The notes beneath the pieces are model-generated. The model had not been told where the DNA came from, ran no database searches, and worked only from the letters and a program-made list of their open reading frames with translations. The translations under genes were made by a program, and so were the position numbers. A stretch of DNA of 64,000 nt, taken from assembly GCA_035233585.1 (NCBI GenBank), contig CP141154.1, positions 65,626,501 through 65,690,500 of the forward strand. Direction: 5' to 3'. This stretch comes from Antiaris toxicaria. Lineage: Eukaryota > Streptophyta > Magnoliopsida > Rosales > Moraceae. Each line of letters opens with the position of its first letter. The stretch's first letter is position 1. Below are positions 23,215 through 33,895 of the stretch, piece by piece.

Positions 23215-24206
23215 TTGAAATTCAAATTTTGAATCACAGTCCGAGTAGGATTCGAATTTGTTGTGGAAAATCCACTAGGTTTGAAATTCGAATTTGAGTT
23301 GGATTTGGAGAGGATAATCTTGTTAGAATCCTACTTGAATTTTGAATCCAAATCCCAACAAAAGTGGACGAAATTTTTGAGGATACTCCTCAAGGAAATT
23401 TCAGATTTTTTGTGGATAAGATTCAAGGGAAAATTCAAGTTTCAATCCTAGTTGAATTTGGATTCTCTCCTTCCCTGAAAAGTGGCCGAATTTAGGGAGA
23501 AAATCTCCTAGGAAATTCAGTTATTTTTGGATAAGGTTGAGATAAGATTCAAGCTTAAAAATCCTAGTAGAATTTTAGATTCTCCTTTATCCATAATGGC
23601 CGAAATCTTTAGGAGAGATTCTCCTTGAAATTTTCGGATTTTTTGGGTTGAAAAAGGGAGATAAAATTCTAGTTAAAATCTTGTTTAGATTTGGATTGGA
23701 TTTATCCTAAGAAAACCGAATTTTATTGTGGAGATTCTCCCTTGGAAAAATTCGGATTTTATGGATATGGATAAGGGAAAATATCTTTTCCTAATCCAAT
23801 TCAAATTCAGAGAATCACCTCATGCATGTCTATAAATAGAGGTCCTGCCACTCCAGTTCTCTCAGACCACAGACTCTCAGGTGAGCAGGCTTATTGTTGC
23901 ACAGCTAATTGTGACAATAAAGTTCTTTAGAGATCTGGGTGGTCGGAAGAAGACTAGCAGTGCTAGCATACCGATCGAGGTTCAGAGTGCCCACACACTC
24001 AGCCATTCGCGAATTGGAGAATAGTAGAGAAGGCTAGTTGGTTGAAGCCTCCGGTCATTCTCCTCCTGCAGATTGGCGTCCTTGAGGTATGAGTTTTAAT
24101 TGTTGTTGGTTTATTGTATATGGCATCATGAGATATTTAACGATCTAAAATTTTTATTGTTCCGCTGCGCCACTCTGATACGTTTTTATCGATTTATTTT
24201 CCTACA
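21761..24206 (+). repeat. 5' LTR of copia element
   Basis: A 2,446-bp LTR from TGTTAGGAAATGCCC to TTTTCCTACA. TATA box at 23831-23838, AT-rich GAAATTT tract at about 23050-23235, and a donor-like TTGAG|GTATGAG at 24087 near its end. It shares all these parts with the 3' LTR and the two solo LTRs at 1537 and 49713. Short ORFs inside it recur in every copy but show no conserved protein features. Confidence 0.95.
23831..23838 (+). promoter_or_regulatory. TATA box of copia 5' LTR
   Basis: TATAAATA within CTATAAATAGAGGTCCTGCC, conserved in the 3' LTR at 32020. Transcription is expected to begin about 30 bases downstream, which leaves roughly 220 bases before the splice-donor-like site at 24087. 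Confidence 0.75.
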
Positions 24207-24208
24207 AT

Positions 24209-24220
24209 TGGTATCAGAGC
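24209..24220 (+). other. Primer-binding site, copia element
   Basis: TGGTATCAGAGC, two bases after the LTR end, matches the complement of the initiator tRNA-Met 3' end. Confidence 0.93.
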
Positions 24221-26140
24221 CATCTCATGACTATGCCATGTACATAAATTAGACAATTACTTAGTCTTTTTATTTATGTATGGATTTGATATTTAGAGAG
24301 TGGCATTCTAGTGTTCCTTTATGTTGTTATCATGGATTATGTATAAAGTATGTGGTTATTTTAATTTTTTGAATTATTATAAGCATGCTTGTTTATGCCG
24401 GTTATGGTTCCTTAGAATTTAGAAAAATTGTATCTAGGAATTTTTATGTAACCATGGGAGCAGTTTATTAACACTGTAATTTTCCCATGGATTTTATTTT
24501 TTGTCTCTTAGAATTTTTATGGTTAGAATTTTTTGTACACCGGAAACGGTTTAGGAAATTTTATGTAATTATTCTTGGAGGAGATTGAAGACTGAAGACC
24601 ATAATTTATTTTTTCCCAAAAGTTAAATTTGATTTAAAGGTTGAAATTTTGATTGTGTGGAAAATTTCAATTTAATTGGGATTCAAATTAATTTTTGGAG
24701 ATCCTAATAGGTAAATTGGAATATGGCACGAAAATCGAGACACGACCCCTCGGGATAGGCCGACGGACCTTGGTGGGGCTGCAGCCCCTGCCTCGGGCAG
24801 GATGGGGCTGCGGCAGCCCCTGCCTCGGGCAGGATGGGGCTGCGGCAGCCCCTGTGCAGGCCCACACCACCCACGGCCGCAGGCTTGGCCTGCAGCCAAG
24901 GGTGGCCGTGGCCTGCCCAAGGCTGGCCGCAGCCTGGGCGTGCAGCCTCTAGTTGCAGGCGCTGCCTACAGCCCGCCGGCTGCTGCGCCCAGCCTGGGCA
25001 TGCAACCTGGCGCTGCAGGCTTGGCCTGCAGCCCGGCAAGGCTGCACATAGGGGGCAGCCGTGGGCTGCCAGCCCCTTTGGGGCTGGTGGCTGCCCACGG
25101 CGGCTGTCGCCTTCGGAGGTGGCAGTACGGCAATCTAAAAATCGAAAAATTTTGATTTTTAAATTAGAAATTTAATTTCAAATCATGTTTAAAAATATGT
25201 AATTGAAAATTTGAAATTTTTGAAATTACATATTATTACACATGATGTTTAAAAATTGTTTAAAATTTAAATTTGAAATTTAAATTTGAAATTCGAATTT
25301 GGAATTTGAATTTGAAATTTAAATTTTTGGATATTTAAATTTTAAATAATTCTTGGGATGAGAAATAAATGGAGAGGCTACATAAAGATGGTTACAAGAA
25401 GACGGAACGAAATTCAAGACCCAAAGAATGCTTTGGATGGAATTTTGTAATCTTTATTTTCTTTGTTCTAGGATGGAATCATAGCTTGGTTATTCTGTCA
25501 ATTATTTTTTCTGTGATATGTCATGGATGTATAAATATGTATTGATGGATGTTTTATATGCATATTTGATAACATGTCATATAGGATAGGTGAGTGCCGC
25601 TCATACTATATTGATCATACATAATTTGTCAAAACTTGCATGTTTTTCAAAATATTGAGTGGGAGAGGGTTTCAAACAAAACCTACGGCCTCCATTGTTG
25701 ATCCATATGTGAAAGCATGGTAACGCCTCGCGTCAGTTCTGCCCTGACCACACCCCTCGGTAGGTGTTTACTTCCGCCGGTAGACTAGATTGGATCTCCT
25801 ACATGGAAAACGTGTTCGGGTACGATCCTATTCATGACTACCCCTCGGTGGCTTGGTAGGACGTGGATCGGGCTACGTAAACAATGGTTATACACTCAAG
25901 ACTTGTTTAGTTATTAACCTTCCCTAAAAGCTCTGTTAACTAAACTGGTGGCCAAATAAGCGGTTATTAATATATGTCTTAACCTTGGAGGATTTAAGGT
26001 AACATATATTAATTGGACGGGGTCCATGTTCCGGCTATTTGTTCTCATGACCACCCCTCGGTGGCTTGGGGCAATAGGTGTTGAGAATTACCGTTGTAAT
26101 GCTACATGTTTTTTTAAGTTTCATGTAGGAACATACTTGT
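24221..26140 (+). other. Untranslated leader of copia element
   Basis: About 1.9 kb between PBS and gag without a credible gene. It starts AT-rich, contains a GC-rich palindromic island (24745-25131), a short GAAATTT-type tract (about 25260-25335), and from about 25680 a moderately GC segment with two ACCACCCCTCGG/CTACCCCTCGG-GGCTTGG phrases (25840 and 26050). Long ORFs on both strands around 24670-25175 come from the GC-rich repeat, which lacks stops, and not from genes. Confidence 0.7.
24745..25131. repeat. GC-rich palindromic island with 32-bp tandem repeat
   Basis: A sharp switch from AT-rich to about two-thirds or more G+C. From about 24778 to 24858 a unit built on GCAGCCCCTGCCTCGGGCAGG and ATGGGGCTGCGG repeats with a 32-bp period. 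The rest is built of GGCTGCAGCC-, GGCCTGCAGCC- and GCCGCAGCCTGG-like words, many of them self-complementary. Strong RNA folding is expected. It resembles no coding sequence I recognise. Confidence 0.85.
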
Positions 26141-26218
26141 ATGCTTTATTTGCTAAATTATCTGTATATTTGCTTGGGCTTTGTAATGATGTCTAGTATA
26201 ATTTTATTTCAGTTCAAA

Positions 26219-27064
26219 ATGTCACCGACACCCCTCATTTCAATACTTACTGAAAATAAGCTGAATGGCGATAATTATAAAGACTGGAAAAGAAATCTAT
26301 TAATAGTTCTCAGCTGCGAGAGACACAAGTTCGTGCTGGACAAACCATGCCCACCTGGGCCCAAGCCTGACACACCACTTGAGGAGGTCCCGATGGCCTA
26401 TAATCGTTGGAGAGAATCCAATGAGATAGCTCGGTGCTACATCCTTGCTAGCATGACGAGTGCTTTACAAAAGCAGCATGAGACTTATCAAGTTGCTGGG
26501 GAGATCATGGAAAATCTGGAGGACATGTTCGGAGGCCAAGAAAAATTGGCTCGACAGTCCGCTATCACCAGCATTATGAACTCCAAGCAAAAGGCGGATA
26601 CTCCGGTGAAGGACCATATGATCACTCTAATGGGATTCTTCGCTGAGGCTGCCGAGAATGGTACTGAGTTAGACTACAACACCCAGATCGAAATGGTGTT
26701 CAAGACTCTGTCTAAAGATTTTGTGGGGTTTAAGGCCGCATACAATCTGGCGACAAAGGAGTTAGGACTAACCGAGCTCATGAAGCAACTACAGGCTTAT
26801 GAGCGGATGATCAGGGATGAGGATGTGGTCCGACCTAAAGGAGAGGCCAATTTGGCGGAATCTTCCAATCCCTCACGGAAGAGGAAGAGGCCAAATAAGA
26901 AGCAAGTGGCTTCTAGTTCTTCTAATCCTCCTGTCTCAGACGGGAAGAAGAAGAAGAAGAACAAGAAGCCAAAGGACCCTAAAAAGTCCAAATGCTTCCA
27001 TTGTGGGAAGGTAGGTCACTTCAAGAAGGCTTGCCGGGAATTCCTAGCAGCGAAGGGCAAGTAA
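26219..27064 (+). CDS. gag: Copia gag
   Basis: A Gag polyprotein of 281 codons if the ATG at 26219 is used. An in-frame ATG lies upstream at 26141, but the protein homology starts at 26219 (MSPTPLISILTENKLNG), just after a good splice acceptor. The capsid-type region has NYKDWKRNL, then W-E-S-NEIARCYI, and a DHMITLMGFF-AE stretch. A very basic Lys-rich linker (KKKKKNKKPK, about 26947-26985) leads to one CCHC knuckle, CFHCGKVGHFKKAC, at about 26994-27035. TAA at 27062 closes the frame. Pol continues in the same frame, so gag and pol may once have been a single ORF with Gln here. This gag looks intact. Confidence 0.88.
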   Translation: MSPTPLISILTENKLNGDNYKDWKRNLLIVLSCERHKFVLDKPCPPGPKPDTPLEEVPMAYNRWRESNEIARCYILASMTSALQKQHETYQVAGEIMENLEDMFGGQEKLARQSAITSIMNSKQKADTPVKDHMITLMGFFAEAAENGTELDYNTQIEMVFKTLSKDFVGFKAAYNLATKELGLTELMKQLQAYERMIRDEDVVRPKGEANLAESSNPSRKRKRPNKKQVASSSSNPPVSDGKKKKKNKKPKDPKKSKCFHCGKVGHFKKACREFLAAKGK

Positions 27065-28012
27065 GGTAAGGAACTTCATTACTTGGAAGCGTGTTTGGTG
27101 GAAGAATCGAAAGACACTTGGGTCATTGATTCGGGGGCCACTAATCATGTTTGTGTTTCTATGCAGAGGTTCGTGGAAACGAGAAGTCTACATGATAGGA
27201 GCCTCTCGTTGCGGACTGGAGATGGTAGCTTTGTGGTGGCTGAGGCAGTTGGAGATGTTTACCTTTATTTTGATCAATTTAGGTTTATTTTATTAAAAGA
27301 CTGTTTTTATGTTCCTAATTTTAGGAGGAACCTTATATCGGTAGCTTGTTTAATAAAGGATTCTTATTCAGTTTCTTTTAGTAAAAGAGTTGATATTCGT
27401 AGAAATAAGTCTTTTATCTGTTCTGGATGGATGGATGGAAGCCTATATTTGATCAAACCAAAGATGTACTCACTGCTTGACACTGAATTAATTGATAACT
27501 CTAAAAGGTTGAAAGTTTCTCACTCTAACAAGGGTTATCTTTGGCATTTAAGACTTGGTCATATTAATCAGGATAGGATTCAAAGATTGGTGAAAGACGG
27601 TCCTCTAGAATCTCTGGAGGAGGTACGACTTCCCCAATGTGAGTCTTGTCTAGAGGGTAAAATGACTAAGAGGTCTTTTGGAGCTAAGGGTACAAGGGCT
27701 CAGGAGCTCTTAGAAATTGTGTACACTGACGTATGTGGCCCCATGAATGTCACAGCACGAGGAGGGTTCGAGTATTATGTCTCTTTTATAGATGATTACT
27801 CGAGGTATGGATATGTGTATCTGATACACCGCAAGAGCGAAACCTTTGACAAGTTCAAAGAGTATTGTGTGGAAGTGGAAAAGCAATTAGATAAATCCAT
27901 AAAGACACTTCGATCTGATCGAGGTGGCGAATACCTCTCCGATGAATTTCTAAGACATCTTGTAGAGAACGGGATATTATCCCAATTGACTGCACCTGGT
28001 ACTCCACAATAG
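27065..28012 (+). pseudogene. pol: Copia pol: protease and integrase (first part)
   Basis: This lies in the same frame as gag. The protease active site VIDSGATNHVC is at about 27122-27154. The GAG-pre-integrase domain (WHLRLGHINQDRI to CESCLEGKMTKR, about 27542-27675) supplies the HHCC zinc finger. The integrase core has its first Asp in YTDVCGPM (about 27722) and the second near SDRGGEY (about 27913-27933). TAG at 28010 replaces the second Gln of the PQQNG motif. There is no ATG of its own, so translation depends on gag. Apart from the stop the domain looks complete. Confidence 0.9.
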
Positions 28013-28513
28013 AATGGTGTAGCCGAAAGGAGAAACAGGACCTTATTGGATATGGTACGGTCCATGATGAGTTATTCAACGCTACCATTATCATTTTGGG
28101 GATATGCTTTACAAACGGCGTGCTATATTCTGAGCCAGGTTCCGAGCAAATCAATTCCCAGAACTCCGTATGAATTGTGGCGTGGCAGGAAGCCCTCCCT
28201 TGGACATATGAGAATATGGGGCTGCTCGGCACATGTACTGGATGGGGATGCGAAAAAGTTGGAACCAAGATCAGAATTGTGCATGTTTGTAGGGTATCCA
28301 AAAGGAACTAAAGGAGGTCTGTTTTACAACCCAAAGGAACAAAAAGTCATTGTCTTAACCCATGTGACATTCTTGGAGGAAAGTCACATGAATGACTTTA
28401 AGCCTCGAAGCAAAGTGGTGCTAGAGGAGTTATCAGGTGAAAGAACTGCTCCACAGATCTCGGTCTTGGACGCAAGTCCGAGTTCCAGTGAAAGACCTGC
28501 AGACGATCAATAA
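28013..28513 (+). pseudogene. pol: Copia pol: integrase (second part) and linker
   Basis: This is the continuation of the same frame after the TAG. NGVAERRNRTLLDM contains the catalytic Glu, SFWGYALQTACYILS and PYELWRGRKPSLGHMRIWGC follow, then the FVGYPKGTKGG and FYNPKEQKVIVLTHVTFLEE motifs that end copia integrase. A Ser-rich linker ends at TAA 28511, which fits a Gln loss or a late stop. Joined by readthrough it would lead directly to RT. Confidence 0.88.
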
Positions 28514-29770
28514 TTTAGAGTGCCTCGTCGTAGTGGGAGGGTTTCTAAGAAACCTAATTTCTTCATGTATGATGCTGAGGTATACCAGGTCGAGGCTCAT
28601 GAGCATGAGGATGATCCGGTCACTTATGATGAAGATGTAAATGATGTTGATTCTAAATCTTGGAAACAGGCTATGAACAATGAGATGGATTCTATGAAAT
28701 CCAACTCTGTTTGGGAACTTGTAGATTTGTCGGATGGGATAAAACCCATTGGATGTAAATGGGTCTACAAAAGAAAGAAGGATGCGGAAGGGAGAGTGGA
28801 AACTTTCAAAGCTAGACTGGTTGCAAAGGGATACACGCAAAAGGCTGGAATCGATTACGATGAAACCTTTTCACCTGTTGCTATGCTGAAGTCTATCCAT
28901 GTTCTTCTGTCCATTGCTGCGGCTCTCGATTACGAGATCTGGCAAATAGATGTCAAGACAGCATTCTTGAATGGCCATCTTGAAGAGTGTATCTATATGA
29001 TACAGCCCGAAGGATTCGTAGCGAAAGGCCAAGAAAGGAAAGTCTGCAAGTTGCTTAGATCCATTTATGGATTAGAGCAAGCATCCCGCTCATGGAACCA
29101 GAGGTTTGATCAAGCGGTTAAGACATTTGGTTTTGAGCAGAACGTTGATGAACCTTGTGTTTATAAACGTATTAAGAATGGAAAAGTGGTCTTTCTGATA
29201 CTCTATGTCGATGATATACTACTCATTGGGAATGATGTAGGGAACTTATCATCGGTCAAGCTTTGGTTACACCAACAGTTTGACATGAAGGACTTGGGAG
29301 AAGCTAATTATGTTCTAGGCATTCGTCTTTTCAGAGATCGAAAGAACAAAATGATAGCGTTATCCCAAGCTTCATACATAGATAAAATAATTGACAAATA
29401 TGCAATGCAAGAGGCAAAGAAAGGCTCACAACCTTCAATTGCCGGTCTAACTCTTTCATTGGATGATTGTCCTAAGACATCGAAAGAAAGAGAGCGTATG
29501 AGTAAGGTCCCTTATGCATCCGCTGTGGGTAGCCTTATGTACGCTATGCTTTGCACTCGCCCGGATATATGTTTTGCAGTAGGTATGGTGAGTCGATATC
29601 AAGCAAATCCTAGAACCAAGCACTGGCAAGCTCTAAAGCATATACTCAAGTATCCTAAGAGAACGAGGTATTATACGTTGGTGTATTCTGGAGGGGACCT
29701 AACACCCGTAGGATACATGGACTCCGACTTCCAGACTTGTAAGGATTTGAGGAAGTCGACATTAGAGGGC
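28514..29770 (+). pseudogene. pol: Copia pol: reverse transcriptase and truncated RNase H
   Basis: RT in one open frame: RRSGRVSKKPNFF, SWKQAMNNEMDSM, GCKWVYKRKKDAEGR, then KARLVAKGYTQK, the IDVKTAFLNGHLEE motif, and the catalytic LYVDDILLIGND at about 29198-29233. It runs on through LGEANYVLGI and PYASAVGSLMYAM. RNase H begins with DSDFQTCKDLRKST, where the first catalytic Asp is kept, but is cut at about 29765. The central part, including the conserved Glu and Asp region, is deleted, and the frame shifts. RT alone appears intact; RNase H cannot work. Confidence 0.92.
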
Positions 29771-29930
29771 ATGTGGAGAAAGGATTAGTAGATGTATGTA
29801 AGATCGCATCCGAGGACAACATCGCTGATCCCTTTACTAAGACTTTGGTGGCTAGAAGCTTTGAGAGGCATGTAGAGGCGATGGGGATGCATAACATGGC
29901 ACATCTACTGGCTTCGGGCAAGTGGGAGAT
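29771..29930 (+). pseudogene. pol: Copia RNase H C-terminal remnant
   Basis: After the deletion a different frame (29773-29955) carries the usual end of copia RNase H: VDVCKIASEDNIADPFTK, then FERHVEAMGMHN. In intact relatives this follows the missing segment by about a hundred residues. The frame has no stop before the LTR and runs into it. The PPT AGTGGGAGAT is at 29921-29930. Confidence 0.85.
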
Positions 29931-31320
29931 TGTTAGGAAATGCCCTAAGTATTAGAGACATTTTGATGTATTCATTTTGAACTGGATAATAAAATTATAC
30001 ATAGAGGTTATTCATTACATTGCTATCTGTCCTCGTCTTATTTATATGTTAAAGTAAATGTAAGCAAATATGGCTCACTGACTGCTTGTGTTAAAACTGT
30101 TAGAACGTTGCATGCAATGGACTTTTGTATGCGAGAAGACAATGTTCCAAAGTTAGTAGTCTAAACTATGGTCTGTAGTCTATGGGGTTAGACCGAGCAT
30201 CTAACTCATGTTAAGACTATTATGTTGTCTAAAGCCTTAAAGGGGACAGTTTGTCTTGACTGTCTGGAGCTGGACTCCCAAGTAGAGACATGGATATGTT
30301 GCTCGGTGGTGACATATTAGACCAGGACTAAAGCATGATTGATCTACGTAGTCCGCTATGAGTGGATCAATCTGCTTTTGACGTTCATTGTGCAATAACC
30401 TTAATCCTGAGTAAATGAACTTCTTCATGTATATGACTTGTGTACTTTGATGTTCCAATGGCTAAAGCGTCTCAGAGGTAGTAAGCTTATAGACCGGTTC
30501 GTTGGGTGCATGACTTGTATACGATGAAGGGTTTGTTTGCAGATACCGGAATCATAGCTCTGAGGAGTTAAAGGTATCCTCTTAAAGGCATTATACTGAA
30601 TGTGAAAATGGACAAGGCCTTGGTCGTCTGCTGGGCGGATGACTTCTTATTCACATATAGTGAATAATCATTTTTTTAATTCGGTAGTATAATGGAACTT
30701 TAAGATAGCCTGATCAGTAGGATTAAACGGACTTTGACCTAAGGCTGATCATGGGTATCATATGAGGGTTTTGCATATATGACAAGGTCATTGGATAGTA
30801 GCTCGTCACAGGCTTACGTAATACGGTATATAATTGGGAGTTCAGTTTCAGGTTTATAGTGGTCTGACTCTGAAACTAGTGATCATATGATTGAATTGTT
30901 CGGTAAAGAATGATGATCATATGGAATCACGGGAGCCTGATTATATATGTCCAATCAGTCCCTCTACTAGCTCCACATAATTCCTTAACGTTTGGCAAAT
31001 TGATTTGTGTATGCTATTGGCTAGTTTATTATGCATGGATGGTGATGACACAGGATTAGGATGGTAGACAAGATTCTCTCCGGTTGGATTTAGATTTTGT
31101 TTTGGATAATAGAGTACACAATTATTCGAACTCCAAATAAAGTTGCCATGATTTTATTTGAGATTGGATTGGAGTTGTAGAAAATTATCCATGAGAACAA
31201 GAATATGAAACACAATCGTTTTGTGGAATTTGAAATTTGAATTTTAAAATTTGAAATTTCAATTTTGAAATTTGAAATTTGAATTTTGAATTTGAAATTT
31301 GAATTTGAAATTTAAATTTG

Positions 31321-31352
<32 letters not shown>

Positions 31353-31367
31353 AAATTTGAAATTTGA

Positions 31368-31403
<36 letters not shown>

Positions 31404-32395
31404 TTGAAATTCAAATTTTGAATCACAGTCCGAGTAGGATTCGAATTTGTTGTGGAAAATCCACAAGGTTTGAAATTCGAATTTGAGTTGGATTTGGAGA
31501 GGATAATCTTGTTAGAATCCTACTTGAATTTTGAATCCAAATCCCAACAAAAGTGGACGAAATTTTTGAGGATACTCCTCAAGGAAATTTCAGATTTTTT
31601 GTGGATAAGATTCAAGGGAAAATTCAAGTTTCAATCCTAGTTGAATTTGGATTCTCTCCTTCCCTGAAAAGTGGCCGAATTTAGGGAGAAAATCTCCTAG
31701 GAAATTCAGTTATTTTTGGATAAGGTTGAGATAAGATTCAAGCTTGAAAATCCTAGTAGAATTTTAGATTCTCCCTTATCCATAATGGCCGAAATCTTTA
31801 GGAGAGATTCTCCTTGAAATTTTCGGATTTTTTGGGTTGAAAAAGGGAGATAAAATTCTAGTTAAAATCTTGTTTAGATTTGGATTGGATTTATCCTAAG
31901 AAAACCGAATTTTATTGTGGAGATTCTCCCTTGGAAAAATTCAGATTTTATGGATATGGATAAGGGAAAATATCTTTTCCTAATCCAATTCAAATTCAGA
32001 GAATCACCTCATGCAGGTCTATAAATAGAGGTCCTGCCACTCCAGTTCTCTCAGACCACAGACTCTCAGGTGAGCAGGCTTATTGTTGCACAGCTCATCG
32101 TGACAATAAAGTTCTTTAGAGATCTGGGTGGTCGGAAGAAGACTAGCAGTGCTAGCATACCGATCGAGGTTCAGAGTGCCCACACACTCAGCCATTCGGG
32201 AATTGAAGAATAGTAGAGAAGGCTAGTTGGTTGAAGCCTCCGGTCATTCTCCTCCTGCAGATTGGCGTCCTTGAGATATGAGTTTTAATTGTTGTTGGTT
32301 TATTGTATATGGCATCATGAGATATTTAACGATCTAAAATTTTTATTATTCCGCTGTGCCACTCTGATACGTTTTTACCGATTTATTTTCCTACG
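29931..32395 (+). repeat. 3' LTR of copia element
   Basis: A 2,465-bp LTR from TGTTAGGAAATGCCC to TTTTCCTACG; the final A of the usual CA end has become G. It differs from the 5' LTR by scattered substitutions and by extra AAATTTGAA words in the AT-rich tract (about 31225-31425). It has a TATA box at 32020-32027. TAGGA (32396-32400) follows as the right half of the target duplication, and the chromovirus reading frame resumes at once. Confidence 0.95.
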
Positions 32396-33424
32396 TAGGA
32401 GATTAACACGTTGAAGATGGAGCTGATAACAGGAAGATTGGCTGCACTACAATTGGAATCATCATTACATGAGGACATTAGAGAAGCTCAAAAGCGAGAT
32501 CTGAATCTATCAAGTCCTCAAGAAGGAGTATCCAGAGATGGATTAATCCTACATCAGGGAAGAATTTATGTTCCTGGTAATGAAGGATTAAGAAGGCAAA
32601 TTATGGCAGAAGCCCATGAAATGCCATATTCAATGTATCCTGGAGCCAGTAAGATGTACCAGGATCTGAAACTGTAATTTTGGTGGAAAGGAATGAAGAA
32701 GGACATTACTGAATTTGTGAGTAAATGCATGACATGTCAAAAATTTAAAGCTAAACACCGTCATCTAGGCGAAAAACTAGAGCCTTCGGAGATTCTTGAA
32801 TGGAAATGGGAACATATTATGATGGACTTTGTGGTAGGACTACCGAAGACCCGAGAAGGCTACGATGCTATCTAGGTTATTGTCGATAGATTGACAAAGA
32901 CGACAAGATTTATAGTAGTGAAAATGACTTTTTCACTGGAAAAGTTAGCAAACTTATATGTTGATCACATAGTCAGGTTACATGGAGTTCCTAAGTCCAT
33001 TATATCGGATCGTGATGCATGATTCACTTTGAATTTCTAGAAGTAAATGCAAGAAGCTATGGGAACAGAAGTGCGCCTGAGTACGACATTTCATCCACAG
33101 ATAGACGGGCAATTAGAGTAGACAATTCAAACGCTAGAAGACATGCTCCATACAGGTACAATAGATTTCCCTAGGAGTTGGAACGAAAAACTTCCATTGG
33201 TAGAATTTTTGTACAATAATAGCTACCAAACTTCGATAGGAATGGCACCCTATGAGGCTCTATATGGAAAGAAGTGTAGATCACCTGTCCATTGGTATGA
33301 TTTAGAAGAAAAACGACTACACAAGACAGACTTTGTACAAGAAATAGTGGAGGCAGTTGTGAAAATACAGCAACGAATGAATATAGCGCAGAGCCAACAG
33401 AAGAGCTATGCGGACAAAAGATAA
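32396..33424 (+). pseudogene. pol: Chromovirus copy 3: integrase
   Basis: The frame broken at 21760 resumes here. It has the linker ESSLHEDIREAQ, then the zinc finger (EAHEMPYSMYPGASK to CMTCQKFK, about 32610-32750), the first catalytic Asp in MMDFVVGLPK (about 32820) and the second in SDRDA (about 33007). DGQLE near 33105 holds Glu. Stops are TAA at 32675 where copy 1 has Gln, TAG near 32873 at Trp of AIW-V, and TGA near 33019 at Arg. NNSYQTSIGMAPYEALYGKKC is open. The segment MLHTGTIDFPRSW departs from the usual MLRACV-D, a small local change. Confidence 0.9.
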
Positions 33425-33859
33425 AGACCCCTAGAGTTTAACAAAGGGGATTTCGTATTCTTAAGAGTCTCATCGATGAAAGGAATAATGCGATTTGGAA
33501 AGAAAAGAAAATTGAGTCCAAGATATATTGGGCCATATGAGATCATCGAACGCATTGGGAAGGTTGCCTACAGATTGGCATTACCTCCAGAAATGTCGGC
33601 AGTACACAATGTGTTTTATGTGTCGATGTTACGAAAGTACATATCGGATCTGTCCCATGTGCTGAAATATGAACCGAGTCAAATTCAGGAAGATCTGACA
33701 TACGAAGAAAGACCTATACAAATACTGGCATGAGAAGATAAAGTCTTGAGAAACAAGACAATCCCATTAGTCAAAGTGCTATGGAAAAATCACAACATCG
33801 AAGAGGCTACATGGGAATGAGAAGAAGAAATTAGAAGTTTATACCCCTACTTGTTTTAA
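33425..33859 (+). pseudogene. pol: Chromovirus copy 3: integrase C-terminus and chromodomain
   Basis: The GPY-type module (RKLSPRYIGPYEIIERIG, about 33508-33560), VHNVFYVSMLRKYI, then the ending KVLWKNHNIEEATWE, followed by TGA in place of Arg, and LYPYLF-stop. It has the same short group-II chromodomain as copy 1. Stops at 33422 (Arg) and 33733 (TGA, Arg in copy 1) interrupt it. Confidence 0.88.
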
Positions 33860-33882
33860 ATTTTCGTCCTCGAAACTTTTAT

Positions 33883-33895
33883 AAGGAGGGATGAA
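33883..33895 (+). other. Polypurine tract, chromovirus copy 3
   Basis: AAGGAGGGATGAA directly precedes the LTR start TGTGATAACC. It marks the LTR that follows as a 3' LTR of copy 3. Confidence 0.85.

Larger units (their letters stand above)
24087..26212 (+). other. Candidate leader intron of copia element
   Basis: Donor TTGAG|GTATGAG lies in the LTR. Acceptor ATTTTATTTCAG| ends at 26212, six bases before the first gag ATG at 26219. Removing this 2.1-kb segment would delete the PBS, the GC-rich island and upstream ATGs and bring gag close to the cap. This is predicted from sequence only. Confidence 0.45.
21761..32395 (+). mobile_element. Ty1/copia retrotransposon nested in chromovirus copy 3
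   Basis: A 10.6-kb element with both LTRs (21761-24206 and 29931-32395), PBS (24209-24220), a long leader, gag, protease-integrase-RT-RNase H in copia order, and a PPT (29921-29930). The flanking 5-bp duplication and the interrupted host frame define both ends. The gag-pol frame is nearly continuous: the obvious damage is TAA at 27062, TAG at 28010, TAA at 28511 and an internal deletion in RNase H near 29765. The two LTRs look very similar by eye, so the insertion is fairly recent. I do not assign a copia lineage. Confidence 0.95.

Noticed and set aside
24209..24220. tRNA gene signal at TGGTATCAGAGC sites
   Set aside because: Only the complement of the tRNA-Met 3' end is present, directly after LTR ends; no cloverleaf or A/B boxes. 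These are primer-binding sites.
24670..25175. Several overlapping open frames of 60-117 codons on both strands
   Set aside because: They coincide with the GC-rich tandem and palindromic island, where stop codons are rare in all frames. The translations are low-complexity Gly/Ala/Pro/Cys strings without domain features.
26797..26991. Minus-strand Phe-rich open frame opposite copia gag
   Set aside because: It is the shadow of the Lys-rich (AAG-repeat) linker of gag on the other strand.
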